64,000 bases of DNA, taken from the NCBI GenBank assembly GCA_965224205.1, contig CBDCYN010000002.1, positions 124,001-188,000 on the forward strand. Direction: 5' to 3'. The position numbers were made by a program, and so were the translations under genes. Shown here in pieces: positions 1 through 10,652 of the stretch. The notes under the pieces were generated by a model. It did not search any database, had not been told where the DNA came from, and saw only the letters and a program-made list of their open reading frames with translations. Numbering within the stretch: the stretch's first letter is position 1; each line of letters starts with the position of its first letter. Source of the DNA: CBDCYN01 sp965224205. GTDB lineage: Bacteria; Planctomycetota; Phycisphaerae; Phycisphaerales; Phycisphaeraceae.

Positions 1-62
1 TTGTTTCGGGTCGATGCGTCGATCATCTTCGTGTTGTTTTGCGGCTGGCGGCTATACGGCGT

Positions 63-833
63 TTAAGATTCCGCGGACACGGCCGTCTGTAGAGCCAGCG
101 ACATGCCCCGAAGTGTCAGGTCCGGGACGATGCGGTCGATCAGCTCGAAGCCTTCAAACAGCTGTTGGGCATCACCACCTGTTGCGATAACCACAGGGAA
201 TGCACCCGCAATATTAGCGTACTGCTCCGTCAGCTCCCGCACCGCCCCGCGGATGCTGTAGAAGGCGCCGCACTGCATCGCCTGAGCGGTGTTGTGGCCG
301 ATCGGCTCATCGGGTTTAGAGAACGACACCTCGGGCAACAACGCGGTGCTGCGGTGGAGGCTAGCCAACATCATCGAAACGCCGGGCAAAATCGCCCCGC
401 CGTGGAACGTGCCCGCCCCGTCAATGAAATCAACCGTCACCGCGGTGCCGGCGTCAACGACCACACACGCCTGCTTGAGCACATCATACGCCGCCGCCGC
501 ATTGAGCAGCCGGTCCTCACCCACGATCGTCTCCGGGTCGAGCTGCCGCCCGATCGGGACGTTGAGATCCTCCTCAATCCGGTAGACGCGCGTCTCAAGG
601 CGATCCACGATCTCCGCCTTGACCCGCTCGGTGATCTGCGGGTTGACCGATGACAGCACCACACAGCTGCCTTCACGGTCGCGCAGGGCCTCGAAAGAGA
701 TCTGGACCTGAACGTCGAGCTGATCGATCAGCTTGTTGCTGTGGGTCTGGCTGGAGGTGAGCTTGCCGTCTTCGAAGATGCCGATACGGCTGCGCGTATT
801 CCCAATGCTGATCCCCATAAAATTAACGCTCAT
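63..833 (-). CDS. coaX: Type III pantothenate kinase
   Basis: Phosphorylates pantothenate in the first step of coenzyme A synthesis, in the cytoplasm. The N-terminal nucleotide-binding motif GNTRSRIGIF, the central DAGTAVTVDFID and the following GGAILPGVSMML are hallmarks of the CoaX (type III) family of the ASKHA fold. The frame is open about 20 codons further upstream, but the ATG at 833 has a good AAGGAG ribosome site and gives the family's usual length (about 256 residues). The stop lies 62 bases from the window edge. No neighbour suggests an operon with known CoA genes. Confidence 0.93.
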   Translation of the reverse strand: MSVNFMGISIGNTRSRIGIFEDGKLTSSQTHSNKLIDQLDVQVQISFEALRDREGSCVVLSSVNPQITERVKAEIVDRLETRVYRIEEDLNVPIGRQLDPETIVGEDRLLNAAAAYDVLKQACVVVDAGTAVTVDFIDGAGTFHGGAILPGVSMMLASLHRSTALLPEVSFSKPDEPIGHNTAQAMQCGAFYSIRGAVRELTEQYANIAGAFPVVIATGGDAQQLFEGFELIDRIVPDLTLRGMSLALQTAVSAES

Positions 834-1035
834 GAAGCCGCTCCTTCGTTGACCATGGTGGGATGACACAACCGAGACAGATACCGGATCCATCCTTGTT
901 GTCGACCGTTTGCCTAGGCTAGATTATACCCAGCGAGCGGAGATGCACCGCTTTAAAATCTAACCCTAACCCTTGACCCAGTGCCCGTAAGCATTAGTGT
1001 TCTAGGTCGTTCCATCGTCGGACCGTACCCCGGAT

Positions 1036-2556
<1,521 letters not shown>

Positions 2557-2614
2557 GGTCGATGCCTCCTTGTCAGTGAACGGTTTTCTTATCTATCGTT
2601 TTTTACTCATCCGG

Positions 2615-2893
2615 TCACAAGCCTGTCATGAGCCAAGCCGCCACGGCAAGACCCATCAGGGCCGACCCCAGCAGCGAGACGGCGACCAGGCAGCCGGTCT
2701 TCTTGGCCTCGTGGCAGAATCGGTCCGGGTACTGAGCCCGTAGCTGCCTTTCATAATCGTCCAAAACATCCTTGGCCTCTTTTAACCCGGCGGAAGAATA
2801 TTCTCGGAACAACTTGATCGCCTCGATCTTCTTGCCCGCGTATAACTCCACGTCGATCTGTTCCCATTGTTCGTCGGTCAGATTTGGGTCCAT
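2615..2893 (-). CDS. Small protein with ribosomal L7/L12 C-terminal-like domain and a C-terminal membrane anchor
   Basis: A 92-residue protein. Residues about 21-47 (KKIEAIKLFREYSSAGLKEA, followed by KDVLDD) resemble the KIxVIKxVRExTGLGLKEAK helix-turn-helix of the bL12 C-terminal domain, the part that contacts translation factors. The last 25 residues are a hydrophobic helix (CLVAVSLLGSALMGLAVAAW), so the protein is probably tail-anchored with the L12-like part in the cytoplasm. Proteins with this fold outside the ribosome are known, but their role is unclear; I infer no function. It lies upstream of gnd on the same strand with a 58-base gap. Confidence 0.7.
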   Translation of the reverse strand: MDPNLTDEQWEQIDVELYAGKKIEAIKLFREYSSAGLKEAKDVLDDYERQLRAQYPDRFCHEAKKTGCLVAVSLLGSALMGLAVAAWLMTGL

Positions 2894-3019
2894 GGTCGTC
2901 TCCTTAGTGATGCCCGGTTACCGGTCCCCCGGCCCCCCACCCCACCGGACATGGTTTACGGATGGCCAGTGACGCGATTCGGGTTCAAACGTGAATGGAC
3001 ACACAACCCCAAAGACGGA

Positions 3020-3724
3020 TCAAACGAGCTTCCCTGATTCGAGTGTCAGCTGACGACCTGCCGCTGCCGCAATACGCGTATCGTGCGTTACCATCACGAT
3101 GGTCTGCCCCGAGCGGTTGAATTCTTCGAGGACCTCAATAATCTGATCCCCGGTTTCAGCGTCTAGATTCCCAGTGGGTTCATCGGCCAGCAGGATATCA
3201 GGCTCGTTGATCAAAGCCCTGGCGATGGCGACGCGCTGGCGTTCGCCGCCGGATAATGCCGCCGGTTTGTGGTTGAACCGGCCCGATAACCCCAAACGAT
3301 CCAGCAACGACTCAGCCCGTTGCCGCAGGGCACGCTTCTCACGCAGCCAACCCCAGGCCGTGCGATGGATCATCCCCGCGACCATGACGTTCTCGACCGC
3401 GTTAAGCTCCGGCAGCAGGTGGTAAAACTGGAACACGAACCCGACATGCCGGTTGCGGTAGCGGTCCAGCCGTCCTCCACGCAGCCGGAAGATCTCTTGT
3501 TCACCAAACCGCACGCCGCCGTGTTGGGGCCGGTCCAGCCCGCCCAGCAGATGAAGCAGTGTGCTCTTGCCCGACCCCGACGCCCCCAGCACCGCGACCC
3601 ATTGGCCACGCTCGATCGCAAAGTCAACGCCCCGGATCACGTGCAGGTCCTGCGAGCCCATCTTGTAGCGCTTGTGCAGATCCGAAGCGATCAGCAGCGG
3701 CCCGTGATCGGCGATCGCGGTCAT
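3020..3724 (-). CDS. lolD: ABC transporter ATP-binding protein, LolD-like
   Basis: ATPase of a MacB/LolD-type transporter, probably releasing lipoproteins from the inner membrane together with the permease encoded just upstream. Walker A (GASGSGKST), the signature LSGGERQRVAIARAL, Walker B (ILLADEPTGNLD) and the switch histidine (MVTHD) are all present. Its 234 residues match the usual LolD length. Its start lies 70 bases after the permease stop on the same strand, so they probably form one unit. The LolD name rests on this pairing; another FtsX/MacB-type export role is possible. Confidence 0.85.
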   Translation of the reverse strand: MTAIADHGPLLIASDLHKRYKMGSQDLHVIRGVDFAIERGQWVAVLGASGSGKSTLLHLLGGLDRPQHGGVRFGEQEIFRLRGGRLDRYRNRHVGFVFQFYHLLPELNAVENVMVAGMIHRTAWGWLREKRALRQRAESLLDRLGLSGRFNHKPAALSGGERQRVAIARALINEPDILLADEPTGNLDAETGDQIIEVLEEFNRSGQTIVMVTHDTRIAAAAGRQLTLESGKLV

Positions 3725-3794
3725 ATTTCACCTTTCACACCTGCGGTCCAGCCGACAATGGCACACCCGTCAATTTTACAGACAACACCCGATC

Positions 3795-5246
3795 CTACTC
3801 ATACCGCAACGCCCGCACCGGGTCGAGCGCCGCGCCCAGGATTGCCGGGATCACCGCGCCCAGCACGCTCGACACGATCGCCCCGCACACGATCAGCGAC
3901 GCTTCTATCGGGTCAACCTGCTCGGGGATCTGGTCAAAGTAATACGTCTGCGGGTTCCACATCCGCCACCCCCATTGGCCATCAGACCACCACATCGTCA
4001 GCTGGTAGATCCTCTCCTGGATCTCGTTGAGGTTGTACACGATCGTTACCGCCAGGATCAACCCCGACAAAGCGCCCACCACCCCGACCGCCAGTCCGTA
4101 TCCCAAAAAGATACTCGCCACCCCTCCACGCGATGCCCCGATCGCGCGCAGTACCCCGATGTCCTTGGTCTTCTCGTAAACGATCATCGAAAACGTGGTC
4201 GCCACCATCACCACCGCCACCAAACTAATGAATAAAAACAAGAAGGTGATCAACCCCTTCTCGTTCTGGACCGCCGTTAAGAGGTCCGCGTGGATATCTT
4301 CCCAGGTGTAGGTGCGCAGCATCGGCATGTCGGGGTGCTTACTGACAAATGAACGGCACCTCTGGCTGACCGCTTCGTCGACCTCGTCGATCTTGTAACC
4401 CCCCGCGGCTTTGGCGACGATCTCTGACGTACGCGAGGGGATCATCGCTCCGGTGGGCATGCCGGTCTCGGGGTCGACCTCAGGAGCAGCGTCCATCTTC
4501 AGCATCCGCTGGAGTAGTTCGAACGGGACATACGCCCGCCGCGCGTCCACGTCGTACAAGCCGCTCTTGAACTCATTGACCACGACGAACCGGCGCACCG
4601 CCGGGTCGAGCGCCCCCCCGCTCTGGGTGATCGGCAGCACCGTGAGCGTCACCCTTGCCTGGGCACGGACCGGGCTATCGCCGAACCGGTACTTGCCCTG
4701 CTCGTCACGCTGGTTGTACGGGTAAACCTCGATCCCCGGGACGATCCCGCGGATGTCGGGCTTGTCCCACTTCCAGACGGGGTGCGGCTCGAACCGCATC
4801 GCCATCTCACGCGGGTCGGCACCGGCTGCCTCGGGCCCGAATTTGTCGATGATGTGTTGCTGATTCCAATACAACGCGTCGGAGAAAAACGTCACCGAGT
4901 CTAGGCCCGCGGGGTCGACGCCCAGGATCTCCGGCACGACATACACCTGTTGGTGCCCATACTTGATCATCCCCGCTGAGCGGATGATCGGAGTAGCAGC
5001 CTGCACCTGCGGCAGCGCCACCAATTCCTGGATCAGCTGTTCGTAGTGCGGGTACCCGGTCCAGCCGGCGCGGATCGTCACATCCCCGGTCAGCGACCGG
5101 GCGGCGGTGCGCATCATGTCTAAAAACCCACCCATGACGCTGATCACGATGATCACCATCGCGGTGCAGAGGGTCACCGCCAACGCCGCGAATAAGGGCG
5201 CGATCTTTCGGCCCAGGTATCGGCGGATCAGCAGGAGTTTATACAT
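3795..5246 (-). CDS. lolC: FtsX-family permease of a LolC/LolE-type lipoprotein exporter
   Basis: Inner-membrane permease with the LolC/E layout: an N-terminal transmembrane helix (residues about 14-38, ending ISVMGGFLDMM), a large periplasmic MacB-core region of about 300 residues, then three C-terminal helices of the FtsX domain (starting LITFLFLFISLVAVVMVAT). The sequence GVLRAIGASRGGVASIFL is the usual cytoplasmic coupling motif. The C-terminus PVRALRYE is typical of the family. At 483 residues it is longer than E. coli LolC (about 400) because of the periplasmic domain. It precedes the ATPase gene. A single permease suggests a homodimer. Confidence 0.85.
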   Translation of the reverse strand: MYKLLLIRRYLGRKIAPLFAALAVTLCTAMVIIVISVMGGFLDMMRTAARSLTGDVTIRAGWTGYPHYEQLIQELVALPQVQAATPIIRSAGMIKYGHQQVYVVPEILGVDPAGLDSVTFFSDALYWNQQHIIDKFGPEAAGADPREMAMRFEPHPVWKWDKPDIRGIVPGIEVYPYNQRDEQGKYRFGDSPVRAQARVTLTVLPITQSGGALDPAVRRFVVVNEFKSGLYDVDARRAYVPFELLQRMLKMDAAPEVDPETGMPTGAMIPSRTSEIVAKAAGGYKIDEVDEAVSQRCRSFVSKHPDMPMLRTYTWEDIHADLLTAVQNEKGLITFLFLFISLVAVVMVATTFSMIVYEKTKDIGVLRAIGASRGGVASIFLGYGLAVGVVGALSGLILAVTIVYNLNEIQERIYQLTMWWSDGQWGWRMWNPQTYYFDQIPEQVDPIEASLIVCGAIVSSVLGAVIPAILGAALDPVRALRYE

Positions 5247-5280
5247 GGCATGAGAGTTTTGATGTGACGATCGATATTAA

Positions 5281-5306
5281 CAGCTGCGGGCTGGCAGGCC
5301 GCAGCT
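5281..5306. repeat. REP-like palindrome
   Basis: Near-perfect inverted repeat with arms AGCTGCGG and CCGCAGCT around a short GGCTGGCAG-type loop, in the gap between the permease start and the lysS stop. A related copy lies at 15639-15663. It may act as a hairpin, but there is no following T-run on either strand. Confidence 0.6.
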
Positions 5307-5318
5307 AAGGACCCACCA

Positions 5319-7046
5319 TCAGGTCATGGGTGCTTCCGCGGCGTCTTCCTTTGTGTGCCCCGGTGCGACAGGCCGCATCAACGGGAACAGGATCACGTCA
5401 CGGATGCTGCGCGAATCCGTGACCAGCATGGTCAGCCGGTCGATCCCAATGCCCAGCCCCCCGGCCGGGGGCATCCCGACCCGCAGGGCCTCGATGAAGT
5501 CGTGGTCCATGTTGCGGAACATCGCTTCTTCCTGCGACAGCCCGGCGACCTGCTGACTAAAATTCGCTTCCTGCACATCCGGGTCGTTGAGCTCCGTGTA
5601 AGCATTAGCGATCTCCATCCCCGCGATGTAAAGCTCGAACCGCTCAGCAATCGCGGGGTTGTCGCGCTTGGGCTTGGTCAGCGGGCACAGCGACGCGGGG
5701 TAATCCATGACGAACGTAGGTTGGATGAGTTTTTTTTCGACGGTCGCCTCCCAAACCTCAGAGAGCAACCCGTCGTGGCTGTGACCGGCGGTCTCGATAC
5801 CCAAACGCTGGGCTTGTTCGATCACCTTCTCATGTTCTGTAGCGGGGAACCCGTTGTGCTGCTCGAACAGGTCGTGATAGGTCGCACGCCGGAACGGCAG
5901 AGTGTAATTGATGTCCGTGTCCCCGAACGGCAGTTTCGAACCCCCGCCGACCTCCACCGCCAAGATATGGATCAACCGCTCGGTCAGGTCCATCATCGAT
6001 CGGTAATCCCCGAACGCCTGGTAGAGCTCGAGCATGGTGAATTCGGGGTTGTGGCGAGGGGATAACCCCTCGTTGCGGAAGTTGCGGTTGATCTCAAAGA
6101 CGCGGGGCATCCCACCCACCAGCAGCCGCTTGAGGTAGAGCTCGGGCGCGATCCGCAGGAATAAATCCAAGTCGAGCGTGTTGTGATGGGTCACAAACGG
6201 CTTGGCCGCCGCCCCGCCCGCGATCGGCTGCATCATCGGGGTTTCGACCTCAACATAGCCCGGTCCCAGTTCGTGAGGCGGTTCGGTGAGGAACTGGCGG
6301 ATCAGGGTGATCAGCCGGCTGCGCTTGGTGAACGTCGACATCACTTCCGGGTTGGCGTACAGGTCGACGTAGCGCTTGCGGTACCGCAGCTCATGGTCCT
6401 GAAGCCCGTGCCACTTCTCAGGTGGAAGTGCCAGCGACTTGGTGACGATCATGAACGGAGCATCATCGAGTGTGGGGGCGACAGCTTGGGGGGCGGTATC
6501 GACATCCGGGGCGCTGACCTCACCTTCCGTCGCGTCTGATCGCATTGTGGGATCTAGCCGACTGGCCCACACCGTGATCTCGCCGGTCTTGGTCTTCCCG
6601 ATCGGGCCGCGCACCGCGATCAGGTCGCCCAGGTCGGTGAGCTTGGCCAGGTCGAAAAGTTTCTTGCCGACCGCCTTCTTGCTGATCGCGGCCTGGAGAT
6701 CACCGGTCGCGTCACGGAGGGTCATAAAGACCAGCCCGCCCATCACCCGGCGCAGCATCACCCGCCCCGCGACTTTCACCACCGGGCGGGAGTCGTGCTC
6801 AGGGTTTTGGCGCGAAGCCTCGTCGGCCTCGGGATCGTACGCGGATCGAGCCTGGTCCAAGGCGATCAGCCCATCGATCCGCTGGCCATAGGGATCGATG
6901 TCATAATCCTCCTGCAGGGTCCGCAGCTTCGCACGCCGGTCCTGGATCAGATCAACGCCGGTGGCTGAGGAAGAGCCGCGGCTGAGCCTGGGCTCATGGG
7001 TCGATCTGGGCCCGGGGCGCGAGTTAGATAAGGTCACATCGTTCAT
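5319..7046 (-). CDS. lysS: Lysyl-tRNA synthetase, class II
   Basis: Charges tRNA-Lys in the cytoplasm. An OB-fold anticodon-binding domain (VAGRVMLRRVMGGLVFMTLR) is followed by the class II core: motif 1 region ending GYVEVETPMMQPIAGGA, motif 2 FRNEGLSPRHNPEFTMLELY, and motif 3 GGLGIGIDRLTMLV. GMEIANAYTELNDP is characteristic of LysS. The core carries a roughly 30-residue poorly conserved insert after the OB domain (around residue 200). The ATG at 7046 was chosen over the upstream in-frame codon because the extra residues are not family-like. N-terminal residues up to about 50 look disordered. Confidence 0.95.
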   Translation of the reverse strand: MNDVTLSNSRPGPRSTHEPRLSRGSSSATGVDLIQDRRAKLRTLQEDYDIDPYGQRIDGLIALDQARSAYDPEADEASRQNPEHDSRPVVKVAGRVMLRRVMGGLVFMTLRDATGDLQAAISKKAVGKKLFDLAKLTDLGDLIAVRGPIGKTKTGEITVWASRLDPTMRSDATEGEVSAPDVDTAPQAVAPTLDDAPFMIVTKSLALPPEKWHGLQDHELRYRKRYVDLYANPEVMSTFTKRSRLITLIRQFLTEPPHELGPGYVEVETPMMQPIAGGAAAKPFVTHHNTLDLDLFLRIAPELYLKRLLVGGMPRVFEINRNFRNEGLSPRHNPEFTMLELYQAFGDYRSMMDLTERLIHILAVEVGGGSKLPFGDTDINYTLPFRRATYHDLFEQHNGFPATEHEKVIEQAQRLGIETAGHSHDGLLSEVWEATVEKKLIQPTFVMDYPASLCPLTKPKRDNPAIAERFELYIAGMEIANAYTELNDPDVQEANFSQQVAGLSQEEAMFRNMDHDFIEALRVGMPPAGGLGIGIDRLTMLVTDSRSIRDVILFPLMRPVAPGHTKEDAAEAPMT

Positions 7047-7818
7047 CGCTCGACATCGTAACCAGCACGGTAGCAGGGGCAAATGAGGGGCCAGATTGGG
7101 TTCAGGGCCGACGATCTAGACGCATCGTGTACCCAAGCACCGCTACGCGCGCGTGTTCGACTCCGCACGCTTCCCAGCCGTGTCCGTGGACCATGCCACG
7201 GCTTCATCCTTGACGGGCATCACGGGCCGTCATCAGCAACGACCGGTCCATCCCCTAGCGCCTCATTGAGATCGATGACATTTTCGTCAGCGGCAGGCTT
7301 GATTCTCCCCGCAACGTCGCCTATATTATCTTCTAGCACTTCTTCATCTCTAGGACCATGTCTTTGTCCGGAGATCTGGAAACAGGAAAGGATGTGATTG
7401 AGGTCTGTTGTTTGTGGCGTAGACGGCCTGAGGTCTTTGGTATGGGTCCTTGGGCGTAACGCGACACAGATCTGAACCTGTGTCCCGATCGAGAGTCATT
7501 TTTTTAGTTGTTACGACCGTTTAACGTTATCCCATGGGCCTGAGCTGGATCGCGGTGTAGATCTACGTTCTTATTGTGAAGGGGCGGACGGGTTAAAGCC
7601 TCTATGCAGCCTTTCAGCCTTTTTCAGGCCCGTTAACAATACCCCGGTTCAACCGGATATATATACGTGACCGGACTCGCGTGGCCGAGTGGTGGCGATC
7701 TTGTAGCAGCAAGGCGTCGGTTTGGCGAAGAGCGAGGAAGGAGCTTCTTTTTCAACCCCGATCCTGAACCTTTCTATGCGCATCGCGTAACCTTGAACAC
7801 ACCTTGGAGAAGACCACG
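7047..7818. other. Long gap with no convincing gene
   Basis: About 770 bases without a supportable gene. On the minus strand a frame stays open from about 7500 down to a stop at 7220-7222 and encodes an acidic stretch (DEEVLEDNIGDVAGRI), but it has no start codon and is bounded upstream by a stop; it could be a gene relic or chance in GC-rich DNA. A short hairpin with arms GACACAG/CTGTGTC lies at about 7470-7490. Around 7675 the sequence GTGGCCGAGTGGTGGCG resembles a tRNA-Ser/Leu D arm, but no cloverleaf follows. Confidence 0.5.
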
Positions 7819-8292
7819 TCATGAGTCACTCTCAAGGGTCTGCTTGGCTTCTTGTGAAAAAAGGTATCGGCTCAACCGTTGGATACGGCCCGTGACGTGA
7901 TTGCGGCGTTTGGGGGGTAGCGTTTGGAGGTAACGGTCTGTGTAGTGATCGAACGTGCCGCGTGACAGCAACAAGGTTAGTGGGGTGGGCAGGTCCTGGT
8001 GCCTGCCGATGAGGAACAGCAACCATTCATCCCACGGGGTGATCCCGATTTCACGGGCCAGATGATGAAAGATCATGATCGGCTTGGATCTGAGCTGATC
8101 GAAGCGGTACGTCCGCCACGCCCACAGCCCCGCGATCACGATCATCAACACCATCGCCACGGCCACGAACGACCAGACCGACATCAACGGGTGCCCACTG
8201 AACGTCCAATCGTTCTGGAGGTAGCGCCACCCACCGGCGGGCGGTGTCGATTGGCTTTGAACCCGTAGGATGGAGGCGATCATCGTCATCAT
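7819..8292 (-). CDS. Hypothetical membrane protein downstream of the HEAT-repeat gene
   Basis: About 157 residues with one clear transmembrane helix (SVWSFVAVAMVLMIVIAGLW) after a short N-terminal part, then a basic cytoplasmic region including LAREIGITPWDEWLLFLIGR. The phrase about a helix pair followed by 'LPTPLTLLLSRGTFDHY' is seen in small proteins near motility or PilZ genes of planctomycetes, but I do not recognise a named family. The frame is open to 8337, overlapping the preceding gene by 20 bases via a TTG codon; the ATG at 8292 avoids the overlap. Probably co-transcribed with the HEAT-repeat gene. Confidence 0.6.
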   Translation of the reverse strand: MMTMIASILRVQSQSTPPAGGWRYLQNDWTFSGHPLMSVWSFVAVAMVLMIVIAGLWAWRTYRFDQLRSKPIMIFHHLAREIGITPWDEWLLFLIGRHQDLPTPLTLLLSRGTFDHYTDRYLQTLPPKRRNHVTGRIQRLSRYLFSQEAKQTLESDS

Positions 8293-8317
8293 GCGCTGTG
8301 GGATCGGGGCTGGGGAG

Positions 8318-10210
8318 TCATGCGACGCGGCGGGCAACGGGCGTGACCATCAGCTTAGTCAGCCGTTCAACAACCCGCTTGGCGCTGGCCCGTACCCTTG
8401 GGTGGGGGTCATTGATCGACATCTCGGCGACACGCGTCGCCACCTCGGTCAGCCCAAAGGCTCCCACCAGCCACAAGGCGCTGAGGCGGTGGCCGGGCTG
8501 GCGATCAGCGAGCATGCGCCTAAGCAAGGGCCAAGCCGCTTCCTGCTGGCGACGCAATAGAACCGCGATCGCGTTGGCCTGGGGCCGATTCTCTTCCCGG
8601 ACGGCCATCCGTGATAAGGGCCGCAGATGATCACCGGTCAGACGCGGGTACAACGCCTCGATCGCATTGGCCCGCACCCGGCTGTCATGATGGTTCAAGG
8701 CCTTCGTCAGGGCCTCGTCAACGGCCAGGGAACGGACTTCGCCCAATGCTTTGATCGCCGCGGAGACGATGACTTCGTCTCGATCGCGTGCGGCATCGAG
8801 CAAGGCCCGTTCAAAGAAGGGGGCCTGGTTGAGCGTCCGGATGATGGAGATCGCCCGTAATCGGCTCGCTCGATCCAGGGCATTCAATTTCCGCCCCAGG
8901 TGATGGGTGAAACCCGCATTGATCTTGATCAGGGCCCGGCCCATGGCCAGCCGGTTGGCCGCGGAGATCCGTGGCCACTGGTCCCACATCTGCTTAAACC
9001 CTCTTGAGGTGAGCTGTGCCATGGCCAGGCGACGGACCGTGGGGTCGGTCGCGTGCACCAGTTGCGTCAACAGCGAGGTCAAGCCCGGCCAGTCGACGCG
9101 GATCAAGTGGCGCAACGCGATCCGGGCTAAACCGGGGTTCGGGTCGCGGCAGAAAAGGGCGATCGCCTCGTTGGCCCCAGCGGGGTGCGGTGAAGCCGCT
9201 AAAGCCATCAGACCGCGCAGCGCAGACAGCCGTGCCATGGGGTCGGTCAATCCGGCTAGCTCCGCGAGCTTGGCCACGCGTTCGATCGGGGCGCGCTCGA
9301 CACATCGTGCCCACAGCGCCAGCCCGCGAGTATGCGTCGTTTTCCCGTGAGGGGTCTTGTGATCGCGAGGCCAGAATCGTGTGGCGTCGGCCGCCTGGGT
9401 CAATGGACGGGCCACCCGATGATCCAAGAGAAGGTGCCAATGAGCCAAGACGTCTTCAAACTGACGACGACGGGTCGCGACGGTTAACCCTTCAAGAACA
9501 TAAGCCGTTAAGGTGGGCACCCCGACCATCGCCAACAGCCCCCGGCGGACTGCCCTCTGATCCGCTTTCGCCAGCAGGCGTCTCAAGCTACCGATGGCAG
9601 GATGCCCCTCGTTAGCAAGGTGATTCATCACTTGCGGCATCGGCCGGGGGACGAGGGTGAACATTGCCAGCAGCGTGGCGGGTTGTTGATGGTTGCCGTA
9701 AAGCCCCACAGACTCTTCGACGGCGACACGGACGTAATGAGTTTCGAGGGGATCACACCTATGCCGACCCCGCTGGTTGGTCGTCTCGAGCACCTGGGTG
9801 GCATGGTTCGCCAGATCTAACAGCGCCTCCGCGGCCTGCTGCTGGACCTCGGCGGGGCGGTGGCGCAGCTGCTCAGCGACGAGGTACGCCAAGCGACCCT
9901 CCTTGGCCGTGCGGATGATCGCGATGGTGTTGACACAGCTGGGACCGGTCGCCTGATTGGCGGCTTTGCGGAGGGTGCCGTAGAGCTGGGGAACCCGGGC
10001 GATGATCTTTTCCCGGATCGAACGGGGCAATTGATCAAACCGCTCGATCAGGGTCACCGCCGCGTCGGCCCGTCCCCGGTCGAGCAGAGCCGCTGCTATA
10101 CGCTCGACGCAATCCCCGTCAGCGGTCGGTAACGCGGTGGCCAGCGCCTGGTCGACCGAGGGGTCGGTGTAAGCGCCCAGCAACGAATAAATCCTGTTGA
10201 ACCGGGCCAA
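8318..10210 (-). CDS. HEAT-repeat protein
   Basis: A 630-residue protein built almost entirely from paired helices of HEAT/Armadillo type. Repeats are clearest in the C-terminal half: DEVIVSAAIKALGEVRSLAV, HHDSRVRANAIEALYPRL, and NDPHPRVRASAKRVVERL. Such solenoids are protein-binding scaffolds. No signal peptide or membrane helix is visible, so it should be cytoplasmic. No catalytic motif is seen. The frame opens with a TTG codon (LARFNRIYSLLGAY) and no nearby ATG exists, so the start is uncertain. The following gene encodes a small membrane protein, a possible partner. Confidence 0.75.
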   Translation of the reverse strand: MARFNRIYSLLGAYTDPSVDQALATALPTADGDCVERIAAALLDRGRADAAVTLIERFDQLPRSIREKIIARVPQLYGTLRKAANQATGPSCVNTIAIIRTAKEGRLAYLVAEQLRHRPAEVQQQAAEALLDLANHATQVLETTNQRGRHRCDPLETHYVRVAVEESVGLYGNHQQPATLLAMFTLVPRPMPQVMNHLANEGHPAIGSLRRLLAKADQRAVRRGLLAMVGVPTLTAYVLEGLTVATRRRQFEDVLAHWHLLLDHRVARPLTQAADATRFWPRDHKTPHGKTTHTRGLALWARCVERAPIERVAKLAELAGLTDPMARLSALRGLMALAASPHPAGANEAIALFCRDPNPGLARIALRHLIRVDWPGLTSLLTQLVHATDPTVRRLAMAQLTSRGFKQMWDQWPRISAANRLAMGRALIKINAGFTHHLGRKLNALDRASRLRAISIIRTLNQAPFFERALLDAARDRDEVIVSAAIKALGEVRSLAVDEALTKALNHHDSRVRANAIEALYPRLTGDHLRPLSRMAVREENRPQANAIAVLLRRQQEAAWPLLRRMLADRQPGHRLSALWLVGAFGLTEVATRVAEMSINDPHPRVRASAKRVVERLTKLMVTPVARRVA

Positions 10211-10652
10211 TGGCTTCGGTGCTCCTGATGGTTACACGCATCGTGGATCAATACCCCGCGTCGGGGGTGCTTCAAAACCCGGGCCGTTCATGGCCGCGTA
10301 CACGAATCACGCCGTAAGAGCACCCCGGACCGGTATCTCGGCGCGTCAGGGTCATTCGTCGACGGGGTGGGATGGCTCCGCGACCAGACATGAGGGATAT
10401 CATCGGCACGCGGCCTATCCGCGGACCACCACCAAGCAGCGATGCCCAAGATCACCGGAAAAGGATCGGGTTATCGGGCCAGAACCTGGATGCAGGGCTA
10501 TAGAATGATGGAATTTCGGGTGAAATTAACAACAAAAACAAGAATTTACGAGCGAATTTGCCTCTAAAATCCTCTTTCCAATGAAATATTCAACCGTCCC
10601 ATACGCGAGGTATTAGACGGGCGCGAAGGGTGAACGCCTAGCAGGGGTGAGG
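10211..10652. other. Gene-free gap with an AT-rich repeat
   Basis: No supportable gene. The first 300 bases are GC-rich with fragments that resemble the decayed dispersed repeat seen elsewhere (for example around 10240-10330). The last part is an abrupt AT-rich patch that holds a repeat copy, listed separately at 10510-10594. Confidence 0.5.
10510..10594 (-). repeat. AT-rich dispersed repeat, copy 1
   Basis: Reverse-complement relative of the element at 55083-55180. Shared blocks in the same order include GCAAATTCGCTC, TCTTGTTTTT-like, and GTTAATTTCACCC. The ends carry imperfect inverted repeats around GTTGAA/TTCAAC. No coding potential; probably a small non-autonomous mobile element. Confidence 0.6.

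Noticed and set aside
1..26. Possible start of another minus-strand gene (ATG at 26)
   Set aside because: Only eight codons are visible and there is no good ribosome site.
7220..7500. Start-less acidic open frame on the minus strand
   Set aside because: No start codon or ribosome site, and bounded by stops; noted only as a possible relic.
7670..7760. tRNA-Ser/Leu-like sequence (GTGGCCGAGTGGTGGCG)
   Set aside because: Only the D-arm region matches; no anticodon stem, T-arm (GGTTCGAATCC-like) or acceptor pairing follows.
7667..7900. Plus-strand 77-codon frame
   Set aside because: Overlaps the end of a better-supported minus-strand gene and has no protein-like features.
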